Part shown: piece after piece, positions 34,817-44,117 of the stretch
Layout of the letters: the number at the start of each line of letters is the position of its first letter
How positions within the stretch are numbered: position 1 is the stretch's first letter
Assembly (NCBI RefSeq): GCF_022271435.1
Contig: NZ_JAFIQY010000004.1
Span: 353,019 to 417,018, forward strand
Reading direction: 5' to 3'
Origin: Streptomyces monomycini
GTDB lineage: Bacteria > Actinomycetota > Actinomycetes > Streptomycetales > Streptomycetaceae
DNA: 64,000 bases
The notes under the pieces: model-generated
Database searches by the model: none
What the model was told of the DNA's origin: nothing
The model's input: the letters and a program-made list of their open reading frames with translations, nothing else
Program-made: the position numbers and the translations under genes

Positions 34817-37119
34817 TCAGCGCCAGAGGGTGGACCGGCGTTCGGGGTGAGCGGTGTGGATGTACTTCATCGCGGTCTCGGCGGCGATCCCGAAGACGCG
34901 CATGAGGTGGACGGGATCCTCGGTCTGACGGGCTTCGTCGAGGATGCGGTCCTGGCGGAGCTTGGACAGGGTCAGGCCGAGCGGTCGGAAGATCTGGTTC
35001 ATGACCATGGTGGAGACGGGCGGCAGTCGGTCGTCGGCCACGGTCTGCTGGCTGGCCAGCAGGTAGGGATTGGTGGTCAGGGGCCAGCGGCGATGGCAGT
35101 CGCGGAGCCAGTCGGTGGCGAGCGTGTGGGTGAGTTCGTCGAGGTAGACGGTGTGCGGCAGGTCCCGTCGGACCTTCAAGCGCCCGCGAGCGAGGTCGAG
35201 ATCCGCGAGGAGGAGATGGCGGGTCTCGCGTCGGCCGAGGCCGTGGATGGCGACGAGCGCGACGACGAATTTCGCCATCGGGGACTCCGCCCGGTCGATC
35301 AGGCCGCGGAGCCGGTCGGTGGGGATGGGGACGGGCAGGCGCTCGGCGGTGGACAGCGAGAGGGTGCGGGTCGGGTCGCGGAAGATCACTCGTTCCTGTT
35401 TGAGGGCCCGAAAGAGGCTGCGTAGTGCGCTCAGGAAGTCTCGGCCCGTCGGGCCGGGCCGCTGCGTGAGCGCGGCCTGGCAGTCGTCTTTGGTGATCTC
35501 GCGCAGGCTGGTGGCGCGGGCGGCCCAGCCGGTCAGGATCGGGTAGAGGTAGCCGAGGTACTTGCGGATCGTCTCGAACGGCATTGCCGGGTGTTCCCGT
35601 CGGCCTTCGCCGCGCAGGACCAGGACCCAGCGGCGGAGTTCGTCCGCGATTTCCTCGGGGAACGTCTGGATGCGCTGGTCGATGGCCCGCTGATGGATGT
35701 CGACTTGCCGGGCCGGGTCGGGGATGACCATGTGGCGGCGAGCGAGGAACTGGAGGATCCGCCGTGCGCTGGTGCTGGGACGGTCGGCGGGCAAGGACCG
35801 GATGTCGGCCTCGTGGATGGGGGCGTCGGCGCCGAGCCAGGCCAACAGGATGCGCAGGCTGCGGGCGGCGAGTCGCCGTACTTGTTCGTCCCAGCCCTGC
35901 TGCCTCGCGTGACTCCGGAAGTCGTCGAGCAACACCTGGGCGGCGGGGGTGAGGGAGGGCAGGCGATCCAGTTCCCCAACGGCGATGCAGGTCCAGTCGC
36001 GCCGGACTTCGAACAGCGCGGTCTGTGCCGGGTCGACCAGGTGAGGCGAGAGCGTTGGTGCGGACGGGCGGGCGATGGCAGCTCGGTGCTGGGCCTTGTT
36101 CGCGAATGCGGGGTAGGCGAGTGTCCCGGGCCGGATCGCGAGTCGGGGCGCGAGATCGCCGCCGAACCACAGTTGGGTCCACGTCTCTTCCCTGGTCTCG
36201 GGGCCGTGGTGGTAGATGTGCAGGCAGCAGCCCCGGCAGATTCCGTCCGCCAGAGGGACGCCTCGGCGGCCGCAGCGGCGGCAGTCGCCGACCGGGTGCT
36301 TGCCCCAGCTGCTGCATCCTGAGCAGACGGAGCGGAAGCCCCAGCAGTCGCAGTGGCGGCAACTGCGGTGCGGTTTGGGCGGGATGACCGGGCGGCGCCG
36401 CTGGCGGGGCCGGAGGAGGCCGGCCTCGCGCAGGATGTCGGCGGCGGCGCTCTGGCTGTGGGGCAGGTCGTCGAGGACTTCCTCGGCGACCAGGTCCTCA
36501 CCGTCGGCGTCCCGGACGGCCAGGGCCAGCCGGAGCATCCAGCAGGTCAACCGCCACCAGTGTTTGCTCAGCCCCTGCTCGGCGGCCTTGGCGATAGCGA
36601 GGGGCTGGAGGTCGTCGTAGTCGGCGAGGTGTCGGTCGCGGATGCGCCGGACATGCTCCTGGGCCAGGTGCCGGCGCGGGCGGAACAGCAGGAGTTGGCC
36701 GTGTACGGCTGGCCGACACACGCGCGGGCGTCGCTCGGCTCGGCCGCCGCGATGCGCTGCCGGTCCAGCCAGGACCGCGGCCGGCGTGCATCGCGCGGCC
36801 GTCCCTTGAGCGGGCGGTCGATCGGCTGTGACCTGGGCAGAGGGACGCCGGGCAGGAGCAAGGCGAGCTGGCTCGGCCGCCCGCCGACCGGATCGGCGAT
36901 CCACTCGGGATCGAAGGTCCGGATGACCTGCAGACACAGCCGACACAGACCGTCGGTGTTGAGGTGGCTCTCGTGACCGCACCGACGGCACGGACCCGTG
37001 TCCGGGTGGAGCCGGTTGCGCCAGGAAGCGCATCCGACGCAGTCGGCGTACTGAGGCTTCTCGCCCCAGCCCAGACAGACCCGGCACTGCCCGACCGGCC
37101 ACGCTTTGCGTCGCGCCAC
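34817..37119 (-). pseudogene. zinc-ribbon tyrosine-recombinase-like gene broken by a frameshift
   Basis: Two frames together make one ~765-residue protein. From ~37119 (GTG, RRKAWPVGQCRVCLGW) to ~36700 the frame has two Cys4 ribbons (CRVC...CVGC and CRRCG...CRLC). Near 36700 it degenerates and a frame one base away takes over (LLLFRPRRHLAQEHVRRIRD), continuing through another Cys-rich block (CRHCDCWGFRSVCSGC, CRRCG) to a recombinase-like C-terminus (AIHGLGRRETRHLLL, LSKLRQDRILDEA, AMKYIHTAHPERR). A single missing base explains this; the C-terminal catalytic set is also degenerate. Related genes are frequent and often unannotated in Streptomyces accessory DNA. A sequencing error is the other explanation. 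Confidence 0.6.
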
Positions 37120-37204
37120 GGCGTCAGTTCGGCGGCAGTGAACGGTGCAACCAATGATGCACCCGCCCTTGCCAGAGCCCACCGGCACAAAGCCGCCTAG
37201 TTGA

Positions 37205-38428
37205 TCACACAGCCACGGCTGTCTTGAGCCAGGCATCGACTGCCTTGCGCCCCTTGCCGCCAGCCTCGGGCATGAAGTGGGCGTAATGGTCCAGCGTGAT
37301 GGTAGGGCTGGAATGCCCGAGCCAGCGTGCCAGCGTGACCACGGACTCGCCGGCCTCAAGGATGATCGAGGCATAGGTATGCCGAAGGACGTGAAAGCCG
37401 TCCTTGCGGGAAACCTGCCACCGGCCACCCTTTTCCCGCATGGGGATGACACCGGCCGCAGCCAGCGCAGGCTTCCAGACCTCAACGTTGAAGATGTTGG
37501 CGCGTATGGCATTACCGTACGTCGTGGTCAACATCAGGGGGAAGGTCTTCGTCTCCCGCTCGGGCTCGGGCCCTCCCCAGGGCAACTCGACTTCGACGGC
37601 AGGGTACTCTGCGAAGTGCTCGGCCAGCTCGGAAGCAACCGACTGAGGCATGTCCGCAATCCGGGTCTTGCCGCCCTTGGGCAAGGTGAAGTACAGACGA
37701 CCGTGCAGGAGCTGCACCTGTCGGCGGACGCGAATGACTCCACGGGCGAAGTCGACATCATCCGGGGACAGGCCGAAGACCTCGCCTTGCCGTAGCCCAC
37801 AGCCCAGCGCTACCACGACAGCGATCCGATAGCGCTCGCGAATCGCATCGCGGACCTGCAGTGCGGTCTGGAGAGACCAGGCTTCACGCAAGTCGTCGGG
37901 GGCTTTGGGCCAACGCACCGATTTGGCCCGCATCGGGTTGCGCACCAGCCGCTTGTCGTCGATGGCAGTCTCGAGGACAGCAGACAGAGATGTGAGGATC
38001 TGCCGAGCGTAACGAGGCGAGCACTCGCTTTCGAGGGTGGCGATGTAGGCGCGCAGCGTCGACGGGGCAATATCCCGCAGGGGCACCGTACCGAGGTGAG
38101 GAAGGATGTGCAGCCGCACCCGTTCGTCAACGCGTTTAATTGTTCCCGGGGCGCCGCGGACGCCCGGCTGCCAGTAACGAGTTGCGTAGTCGGCCAGGGT
38201 GATGGAGCCGTCCCTGGGGTCCACGAATTCGCCACGTTCGCTGTCAGTGCTTGACCTGCGCAGCCACGCTTTGGCGTCTTCAAGCGCGTCGAAAGACTTA
38301 TCCCTGACGCCGGGTATACCAGCGACCCTGTACCGGGCCCCTTTACCGTATCGGGCGGTGCGCTCCCGCTTCCCAGTCGCTGGGTCCTTCTTTTTCTTTA
38401 CCCAGCGGTCTTCTATGTAGCCAGCCAA
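37205..38428 (-). CDS. int: site-specific integrase (tyrosine recombinase) of an integrative element
   Basis: A 407-residue integrase from a TTG at 38428 with GAGGA just upstream. The N-terminal AP2-like arm-binding part (YRVAGIPGVRDKSFDALEDAKAWLRR) and SAM-like core-binding domain (SITLADYATRYWQPG) precede the catalytic domain with Arg in GCGLRQGE, HVLRH (His346, Arg349), WLGH (His372) and the nucleophile Tyr382 in LDHYAHF. All catalytic residues are present. The excisionase gene lies 33 bases upstream, as in pSAM2-like actinomycete integrative elements. In such elements the attachment site lies just beyond the int stop, here to the left of 37205, so the element should extend to the right. 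Confidence 0.92.
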   Translation of the reverse strand: MAGYIEDRWVKKKKDPATGKRERTARYGKGARYRVAGIPGVRDKSFDALEDAKAWLRRSSTDSERGEFVDPRDGSITLADYATRYWQPGVRGAPGTIKRVDERVRLHILPHLGTVPLRDIAPSTLRAYIATLESECSPRYARQILTSLSAVLETAIDDKRLVRNPMRAKSVRWPKAPDDLREAWSLQTALQVRDAIRERYRIAVVVALGCGLRQGEVFGLSPDDVDFARGVIRVRRQVQLLHGRLYFTLPKGGKTRIADMPQSVASELAEHFAEYPAVEVELPWGGPEPERETKTFPLMLTTTYGNAIRANIFNVEVWKPALAAAGVIPMREKGGRWQVSRKDGFHVLRHTYASIILEAGESVVTLARWLGHSSPTITLDHYAHFMPEAGGKGRKAVDAWLKTAVAV

Positions 38429-38461
38429 ACGTTCCTCAAGGGTCGTGAGCGGGTGAACTGA

Positions 38462-38785
38462 TCAAGCCGAGTCATCAGCAGTACGGAGGATTGCGGGACG
38501 GGGTTGTGGGGCCGCATTTAGCGGACTCAGGGCCGTGTTGGTGCGCGAGTCGACCTCTTCCTGTTCTCGCACCCATGCGTCAAGGGCTTCCTGTCGATAC
38601 ATGACGCGTCCCCGTTGCCCCATGCGGAAGCTCGGCGGGCCCTGTCGCCGATGCCGCCAAACGTAGAGAGTGCGAGGTGAGAGTCCGAGATACGTCGCGG
38701 CGTTCCTCACATTCAAGAACGCACTGCGTACCGCTTCCTGTGGATCTGGCACCGGAACGGAACTCGATGGCGACTGTGAAGGCAT
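38462..38785 (-). CDS. xis: excisionase / helix-turn-helix DNA-binding protein
   Basis: A 107-residue protein with a MerR-like excisionase HTH: FLNVRNAATYLGLSPRTLYV, then WRHRRQGPPSFRMGQRGRVMYRQEALDAWVREQEE. The tail is disordered. In integrative elements of actinomycetes this protein directs the integrase towards excision. It is followed by int after 33 bases on the same strand, so the two are co-transcribed. The ATG has AAGG seven to eight bases upstream. Confidence 0.9.
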   Translation of the reverse strand: MPSQSPSSSVPVPDPQEAVRSAFLNVRNAATYLGLSPRTLYVWRHRRQGPPSFRMGQRGRVMYRQEALDAWVREQEEVDSRTNTALSPLNAAPQPRPAILRTADDSA

Positions 38786-39687
38786 AGATGGACCTTGGGA
38801 GATTGAAGATGGCTACAGGTGAGCGTTCAGTACACACCTGGGGCCCTTGACTATGACGGATTTCGGGTCGTGAGCGACCCGAGCGGCAGTGACGCGATAC
38901 GCAATCTGGCCCCTTGTAGGCACCACACAGTAGCCGACATAAGCCCTTGCCTGCCCCCTTACCACTTCGCACGTCTCCTTCCTGGGTCGACAAATCCCAC
39001 CGCCATGCGCAGCTCGAATGTGAACAGACTCAATCCTCCACGCGATTGCCGGTTTGGCTAACCGGCAATCGTCGGCTATGTTGCGCTCCCCTCACTCCAG
39101 ACCGCTTCTCCCCTGCCCGTTACGCGTTCGCGCGTCCGACACTGGCTAGGGCATCACTCGAAACGTTCGGAGAACGCAGGTTGATAGAACAGTCTCCTCA
39201 CACGTCGCCTAGTGGCCTTCCCGACGGCCCTCGGTCTCCGGGGTGTTTTACGTTCGCTCAGTGCCAGGAAGAGTTCCAGCCCTTTGCGGTTCTTCCTTGT
39301 CTGCCGTGGGCGAATCGGCCGGCTGGCACCCCTCGCAATGCGGGCAAGAAGCGAGGATGCCGACCGCCGGAGCCCCATCTTCGCGCCGTCACCGCCCGAT
39401 ACCACGTGGTGGCGCCGGACCACCCCTTCGGCGCCCCCTCAGCAGAACTCGGCCGCCGCTCAGCACACTTCAATCAACTCGCAGGGCTGGCGCTTGTCCA
39501 ACGCTCCAGTCTTGCGACTCGGCGGCCGGACTCCGGGCGGATCCTTTAAGCCGCGCGTCCGAGCCACATCACGTGCCGGGACCTGAACGGCGTTCCTGCC
39601 ACAGCCGAGTGACGAAAGTTGTGAACTGCGGCCAGGCCCGTGGCGCGGCACAGTGAGAAACCTGGCTGGTCGTGGAGGAGCCGTTAA
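38786..39687. other. gene-poor stretch right of xis
   Basis: About 900 bases with lower GC and no frame with convincing codon bias; long frames exist on both strands but are rich in Ser, Arg and Pro and lack ribosome sites. It holds the probable xis-int promoter and the inverted repeat at 39044-39070. No replication or transfer gene, which most pSAM2-like elements carry next to xis, is seen here. Confidence 0.4.
39044..39070. promoter_or_regulatory. perfect 11-base inverted repeat
   Basis: GATTGCCGGTT, centre TGGCT, AACCGGCAATC. The two 11-base arms match perfectly. It stands alone in a gene-poor region 259 bases beyond the xis start. There is no T-run on either side, so an operator or recombination site is more likely than a terminator. 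Confidence 0.6.
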
Positions 39688-40269
39688 TTGCCCGTCACTG
39701 AGAGCCCATCAGCCGACGTAAACACGTCGGCGACGTTTCCGATGGCCGCGCATACCGAGAGCGCTGGTCTCCCGGCCCCACCGCGGCTGATGCTGCTGGC
39801 CTGCTTGCGGCCCGCTCCCGAAGGCGGCGAGTGCCTGCTGGCCGACGGCCGAGCCGTGTACGGCCGCTTATCGCAGCGCTTCCCCGAGGCCGCCCTTCGC
39901 CTCGGACTGCCGCGCACGGCATACTTCGGCGCCGGAGACGGCCATGCGACGCAGGTTTTCACCCGACATGCAGACGAACGCGTCTCCGTTCGGCTGCGCC
40001 AGGATGCCCTGGCCTGTTTCAATCCCACCGTCCAACCGCACCTCCCCCACTTGCGGGCAGCCATTGCCGCCAGCCAGCGCTCCATGTCACTGGAGATCGG
40101 GCAGGGCTACCTCATCGACAACCACCGGTGGCTGCATGCTCGTCGCCTCTTCGCTGGCGAGCGCCTGTGCCTTCGTGCGCTCGGCGACGCCCGTTTCCCT
40201 CTCCCGGTGGGTTTCGTCCTCCATATCCCCGCGATCCGGGATAGCCCGTTCCTGGAGAACTGCCGATGA
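39688..40269 (+). CDS. short TauD/TfdA-like Fe(II)/2-oxoglutarate oxygenase
   Basis: A 193-residue product from a TTG with GGAGGAG seven bases upstream. It matches the catalytic core of TauD-type oxygenases: AAHTES (His22, Glu24 as the HxD/E iron ligands), PRLMLLACLRPAPEGGECLL, ADGRAVYGRLSQRFPEA, and LIDNHRWLHARRLFAGERLCL with the distal His and the 2-oxoglutarate Arg. Full-length members carry ~100-130 residues before the HxD/E motif, which are missing, so the gene is either 5'-truncated by the neighbouring rearrangement or a short variant. It overlaps the next gene by 4 bases. Confidence 0.7.
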   Translation: MPVTESPSADVNTSATFPMAAHTESAGLPAPPRLMLLACLRPAPEGGECLLADGRAVYGRLSQRFPEAALRLGLPRTAYFGAGDGHATQVFTRHADERVSVRLRQDALACFNPTVQPHLPHLRAAIAASQRSMSLEIGQGYLIDNHRWLHARRLFAGERLCLRALGDARFPLPVGFVLHIPAIRDSPFLENCR

Positions 40270-40769
40270 CCTTCCCCCTTCTTCCGGCCTCCATGCGGGT
40301 CGAGCAGATCATGCTGCTGTTGTCACCACAGCGCAGGTGGCATCCCTCCTGCGACGGCGGGTACTTGTCTCTCGAAATTGCACGGCGCGCTAACGTCGAT
40401 CGGACTGTCGCGCAACTGCAGGCCAAGGGCCGGGTGCCGCGAGTGTGCTTTTATGCCCTCTCCGTCGGTAGCCAGGAGCCGCGGCATTCCCTGGAGGCCA
40501 GCGAAGCATTCGCGCTTCGCCAGTCGTGGCAGGTCGGCGGGGGGCAGAGCTACACGGACCGCCATAGCGCGACCAGCCCCGTCACACGACCGGGCTGGTG
40601 CGAAGTGCGCCATCAAGTTCGGGCCGGGTATGCAGACGGGGTCGTGGTGGTCACCGCATCTGTCATCAGCACCCGCTTCGAGGAGTACCGAAGGGAAATC
40701 GAGTGGTTCGGAGAGCACTTGGGATTCATCGACCTGGTCGTCCCTGATGTCCCAAAGGCCGAGGCGTGA
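40266..40769 (+). CDS. hypothetical protein coupled to the oxygenase
   Basis: A 167-residue soluble protein whose ATG overlaps the oxygenase stop (ATGA). It contains SLEIARRANVDRTVAQLQAK, a Ser/His-rich middle, and DGVVVVTASVISTRFEEYRREIEWF near the end. No family recognised. Coupling suggests that it works with the upstream oxygenase. Confidence 0.6.
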   Translation: MTFPLLPASMRVEQIMLLLSPQRRWHPSCDGGYLSLEIARRANVDRTVAQLQAKGRVPRVCFYALSVGSQEPRHSLEASEAFALRQSWQVGGGQSYTDRHSATSPVTRPGWCEVRHQVRAGYADGVVVVTASVISTRFEEYRREIEWFGEHLGFIDLVVPDVPKAEA

Positions 40770-40807
40770 GTGCTCCGGCCTGCGACGCAGGCCGGACCAC
40801 CGCGGCG

Positions 40808-41725
40808 TTATGCGGCAGTGACACAGCGGAAGCCGGTGTCGTTGTCCTTCATACCAGCACGGGCCGTGTTCTGGAGGCTTGGCGCGGCGCTTGTGAACGG
40901 GGAGGTGAATGCACTCCCCTTCAGGTGGTACCGACCGTTGCCGGTCTCCTCCTCGCTGGAACACCACTCCCACACGTTGCCGCACATGTCGAAGACGCCG
41001 TAGGGGCTGGCGCCGGACTGGTACCGGGACACTGGGGTTGTCGCGCCGATACCGGCCCCGGCCACATTGGCCTTGGCGGCGGTGGGTTCGTTCCCCCACG
41101 GGTATGCGCGTCCATGCGGGCCGCGGGCCGCCTTCTCCCACTGCCAGGCACTGGGCAGCGCCTTGCCGGCCCAGTGGGCGTAGGCCATGGCATCGTGCCA
41201 TGTCACCCACACGACAGGGTGGGTGACCAGGGCGACAGGGTAGTGCCCGCCGGGCCAGTGCTGCGGTGGTCCGTAATCGGTGTCCGACACGAACCGCGCG
41301 TAGTCCGCGTTGGTCGTCGGGTAGACGTCGATGAGGTACGCCTCCAGCCATACCGAGCGGTTGTCGGGCCCGGAGAGGTAGATGCCCTCCTCGACGAGGG
41401 TCATCACTTTCCCGTCGACAGGGTGTCGGCGGGTGCGCGCGTCAGCTCGCAGCAGTTCCTCGGCGCGCTCGTCGTGCCCTGCGGCGGCCCGCTCGGTGAG
41501 AAGTGCGGCGAACCTTTGCTGCACGGCGGGCGTGGCCTGGGCGAGGAGCGTGTCGAGGGCGGCTTGATTGCCGAGTTCGAGCACGATGGTCTCCCCGCGA
41601 CGCTTCCACCGGGGAATCTGGCGGGGGTTCACGCCTACCAGGTCGGCGAACTCCTTGCCCTTCTTTCGCATGGCCTGGCGCAGCAGTTCGGCCTCACGGC
41701 CGGTCCATCTGGTCACCCCGGTCAC
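40808..41725 (-). CDS. SUMF1/formylglycine-generating-enzyme-like protein with N-terminal HTH
   Basis: A 305-residue product; the GTG at 41725 lies 9 bases after the aminotransferase stop. Residues 1-70 resemble an HTH module (RKKGKEFADLVGVNPRQIPRWKRRG). Residues ~105-305 are a SUMF1/FGE-sulfatase fold: VTHPVVWVTWHDAMAYAHWAGKALPSAWQWEKAARGPHGRAYPWGN, FDMCGNVWEW, RYHLKGSAF, NDTGFRC. True FGE oxidises a substrate Cys to formylglycine with Cu and two cysteines; whether both exist here cannot be settled by eye, and other SUMF1 members are oxidases or non-enzymatic. No sulfatase is near. It is transcribed away from lanthipeptide cluster 1. Confidence 0.8.
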   Translation of the reverse strand: MTGVTRWTGREAELLRQAMRKKGKEFADLVGVNPRQIPRWKRRGETIVLELGNQAALDTLLAQATPAVQQRFAALLTERAAAGHDERAEELLRADARTRRHPVDGKVMTLVEEGIYLSGPDNRSVWLEAYLIDVYPTTNADYARFVSDTDYGPPQHWPGGHYPVALVTHPVVWVTWHDAMAYAHWAGKALPSAWQWEKAARGPHGRAYPWGNEPTAAKANVAGAGIGATTPVSRYQSGASPYGVFDMCGNVWEWCSSEEETGNGRYHLKGSAFTSPFTSAAPSLQNTARAGMKDNDTGFRCVTAA

Positions 41726-41734
41726 GGTCGCGCC

Positions 41735-42517
41735 CTACAGGCTTTCACCGGGGATGGACAGGTACGTCTCCTGGAGCTGCCGCAAGACCGGGTGGCCGGC
41801 GGCAAGGTCAGTGTCGTCGATGGCCGCCAGGGGCCGGACGCCGACCGATGTATTCGTGGCGAAGCCCGCCACCATGCCCTTGGCCTGTTCCAGGGTGACG
41901 GCGGCGACACGGTGTTGGAAATGCTGTCGAAGCAAGGTCATGGTGACGCCGGGCAAGATGGGCGCCTGCGGCCACACGACGGTGCCCTGCCTGTCGATGA
42001 ACGCCACGTTCCAGGTACCGCCCTCGGAAACGAGCCCGTCGCGGCTGACGAACAGGGCGTCGTCGAAGTTGACCCGCTGCGCCTTCCCGCGAGCGTGCAG
42101 GGCGCCGAAGAGGCCGCAGTGCTTGACTTCGGGCAGGTCCCGCTCATAGGTCACGCTCTTGACGCGCAACGGTTCCGGGGGGAAGGCGCCGGCGCCGCGC
42201 ACGGATACCAGGATGTGCGGCTGCTTGGCGTCGGCCGGGTGTCCCATCTCGACCTTCGGGTCGTAGACCGTGACACGGGCGACGCAGGGCCGGCTCTGCC
42301 CTTCCAGGCCCTGGCGAACGTAATCGTGCACATGATCGGTATTCAGGTCCGCGTTCCACACGATCTTGCAGTCCCGGACGAGCCGTTCCATGTGCAGCGC
42401 GAGGCCGCGGATGCTGCCGTCGGCGTCGACACGCATGGACGTGAAGTGTCCGACGTTCGACAGGGCCAGCGGAAGCAGGTCGTCAGCGGACACAGGCTTT
42501 CCATCGAGAGTCACCAT
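41735..42517 (-). CDS. class IV aminotransferase (PLP fold-type IV)
   Basis: About 260 residues (MVTLDGKPVSADDL); an ATG 12 bases upstream is equally possible. Fold-type IV features: ALSNVGHFTSMRVDADGSIRGLALHMERLVRDC, VARVTVYDP, a Lys in the YERDLPEVKHCGLFGALHARGKAQ segment near the expected PLP lysine position, DDALFVSRDGLVSEGGTWNVAFI and LPGVTMTLLRQHF. Members include branched-chain transaminases and aminodeoxychorismate lyase. It is followed by the FGE-like gene as an operon and diverges from the cluster 1 methyltransferase, with a shared 319-base promoter region. Confidence 0.85.
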   Translation of the reverse strand: MVTLDGKPVSADDLLPLALSNVGHFTSMRVDADGSIRGLALHMERLVRDCKIVWNADLNTDHVHDYVRQGLEGQSRPCVARVTVYDPKVEMGHPADAKQPHILVSVRGAGAFPPEPLRVKSVTYERDLPEVKHCGLFGALHARGKAQRVNFDDALFVSRDGLVSEGGTWNVAFIDRQGTVVWPQAPILPGVTMTLLRQHFQHRVAAVTLEQAKGMVAGFATNTSVGVRPLAAIDDTDLAAGHPVLRQLQETYLSIPGESL

Positions 42518-42836
42518 GCAGCTCAGCATGGCAGGAGCGCCCGCTCCGTCGGCACCCTGAACGGTGCTACTGACGGGTCAACGTCACTTCGAAGTCATTC
42601 CCATGCCCTGCCGATGCAGTGTTTTCTAGTCACCGAACAAACACGTTGGGTGATCGGTGGTCGAGCGGCAGCGCTGTGCCGTGGCCTGCCGTTCAGGTGG
42701 CCTCCGGGGCTACCTGAGCCGACGGCGCGTAGCCACCGCTGAGGGACGGCGACCCGGGCTAGCGTCGCAGCCGACCGCGAAACCAGCGCGCCGTCTGACC
42801 GCCCACCGCGCGAACGACCACGTAAGGACCCCATTA
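42518..42836. promoter_or_regulatory. divergent promoter region of lanthipeptide cluster 1
   Basis: About 320 bases without a gene, between the aminotransferase and the FxLD methyltransferase. The segment 42600-42640 is AT-richer than its surroundings. Weak 6-base arms CACCGA / TCGGTG at about 42637-42665 could form an operator, but no clear -35/-10 pair can be named. An AAGGA ribosome site precedes the ATG at 42837. Confidence 0.45.
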
Positions 42837-44060
42837 ATGACCGATGCGCCCGCGGACCTCGACAAGGCCACCCAGCTCCGTAACAAGGTCGTCGACCAGC
42901 TCAAGGAGCGAGGCACGATCGTGACATCCGGAGTTGAGGCGGCCATGCGCAAGGTGCCCCGGCACCTGGCCGTACCGGAGGCGGAACTCGACGACGCCTA
43001 CAGTGCGTACAAGGCCGTGGTCACCCAGGAGGACGAGCACGGCAACCACACCAGTTCGGTGTCCGCACCGCAGATCCAGGCGATGCAACTGGAGCAGGCC
43101 GGCGTCCAGCCGGGCGACAACGTCCTGGAAATCGGCACCAACGGGCCGAACGCGGCTTACCTCGCGGAGCTGACAGGGCCGTCCGGGCAGGTCACCTCCC
43201 TGGACATCGATCCCGAGCCTGTCGGCCGCGCCAAGAGGTTTCTCGCCGAGACCGGATACCCACGCGTCAACGTGGTCGTTGAAGACGCCGAGGACGGCTT
43301 CCCCAAGCACGCTCCGTACGACGCGATCGTGGTCACCGTCGGCGCCTGGGACATCCCGCCTGCCTGGTTCGATCAGCTCAAGGACGACGGCCGGCTCGTC
43401 GTGCCGCTTCGCATCAATGGCCTGACCCGCACCTACGGGCTCGTCCGGCAGGGTAACCACCTCGTGGCCACCAGTGCGCACGTATGCGGATTCGTCGCAG
43501 CGCAGGGCGCCGGCTCCCACGTCCAGCAGGTGATGGAACTGCCCGGCGATGAAGGTGTCACCCTGCACTTCGACGAGGGATTGCCTGCTGACCCGTCGCT
43601 TCTGGACGGAGTACTGAGCACGCCTCGCGCCGAGACGTGGACCGGGGTGACCGTCGCCAACCAGGAGCCCATCGGAACGCTCCAGATGTACCTGGCGACG
43701 CACGTACCGACGTACTGCAGCATGTCGATCAACCCCGAACTGGCCACCGGCGCGATCGGCCCGACCAACCTCGGCTTCTCGATGGTCGCGATCGACGGAC
43801 CGAACTTCGGTTACATCGTCGTGCGCCGCAACCCGCAGAAGATGAACGCGGAGTTCGGGGTCCACGCCTACGGTCCCGACGGAGTGGGCTTCGCCGAGCG
43901 GCTGGCCGACACCATCCGAGCCTGGGGCAATGGCTTCCGCAAGGTTCCCGGACCGCACCTCGCCATCTACCCGGTCGGCGCACCCGATGACCAGATCACC
44001 GGCGACCGGATCATCGACAAGAAGCACACCAGGATTTCGATCTCCTGGCCGACCGCATAG
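42837..44060 (+). CDS. FxLD-system PCMT-like O-methyltransferase, cluster 1
   Basis: A 407-residue protein of the protein-isoaspartate methyltransferase superfamily, the type always found with FxLD precursors. N-terminal helices, then AYSAYKAVVTQEDEHGNHTS...SAPQIQAMQLEQ (the PCMT substrate loop), the SAM site NVLEIGTNGPNAAYLAEL (95-112), LDIDPEPVGRA, and VVTVGAWDIPPAW. The C-terminal ~180 residues are the extra FxLD-specific domain. Related lanthipeptide enzymes methylate an Asp side chain to form aspartimide or isoaspartate; here the precursor has a conserved Asp-Gly in the core. The ATG has AAGGA eight bases upstream. Confidence 0.88.
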   Translation: MTDAPADLDKATQLRNKVVDQLKERGTIVTSGVEAAMRKVPRHLAVPEAELDDAYSAYKAVVTQEDEHGNHTSSVSAPQIQAMQLEQAGVQPGDNVLEIGTNGPNAAYLAELTGPSGQVTSLDIDPEPVGRAKRFLAETGYPRVNVVVEDAEDGFPKHAPYDAIVVTVGAWDIPPAWFDQLKDDGRLVVPLRINGLTRTYGLVRQGNHLVATSAHVCGFVAAQGAGSHVQQVMELPGDEGVTLHFDEGLPADPSLLDGVLSTPRAETWTGVTVANQEPIGTLQMYLATHVPTYCSMSINPELATGAIGPTNLGFSMVAIDGPNFGYIVVRRNPQKMNAEFGVHAYGPDGVGFAERLADTIRAWGNGFRKVPGPHLAIYPVGAPDDQITGDRIIDKKHTRISISWPTA

Positions 44061-44117
44061 CCCGCGGACCCTGCACAGACTGACCTGAACACCTCAGCGA
44101 ACTAGGAGAGCGATCGT

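Noticed and set aside
38947..39549. 200-codon plus-strand frame right of xis
   Set aside because: Has some protein-like runs, but no ribosome site, low GC3 bias and overlapping frames of similar length on both strands.
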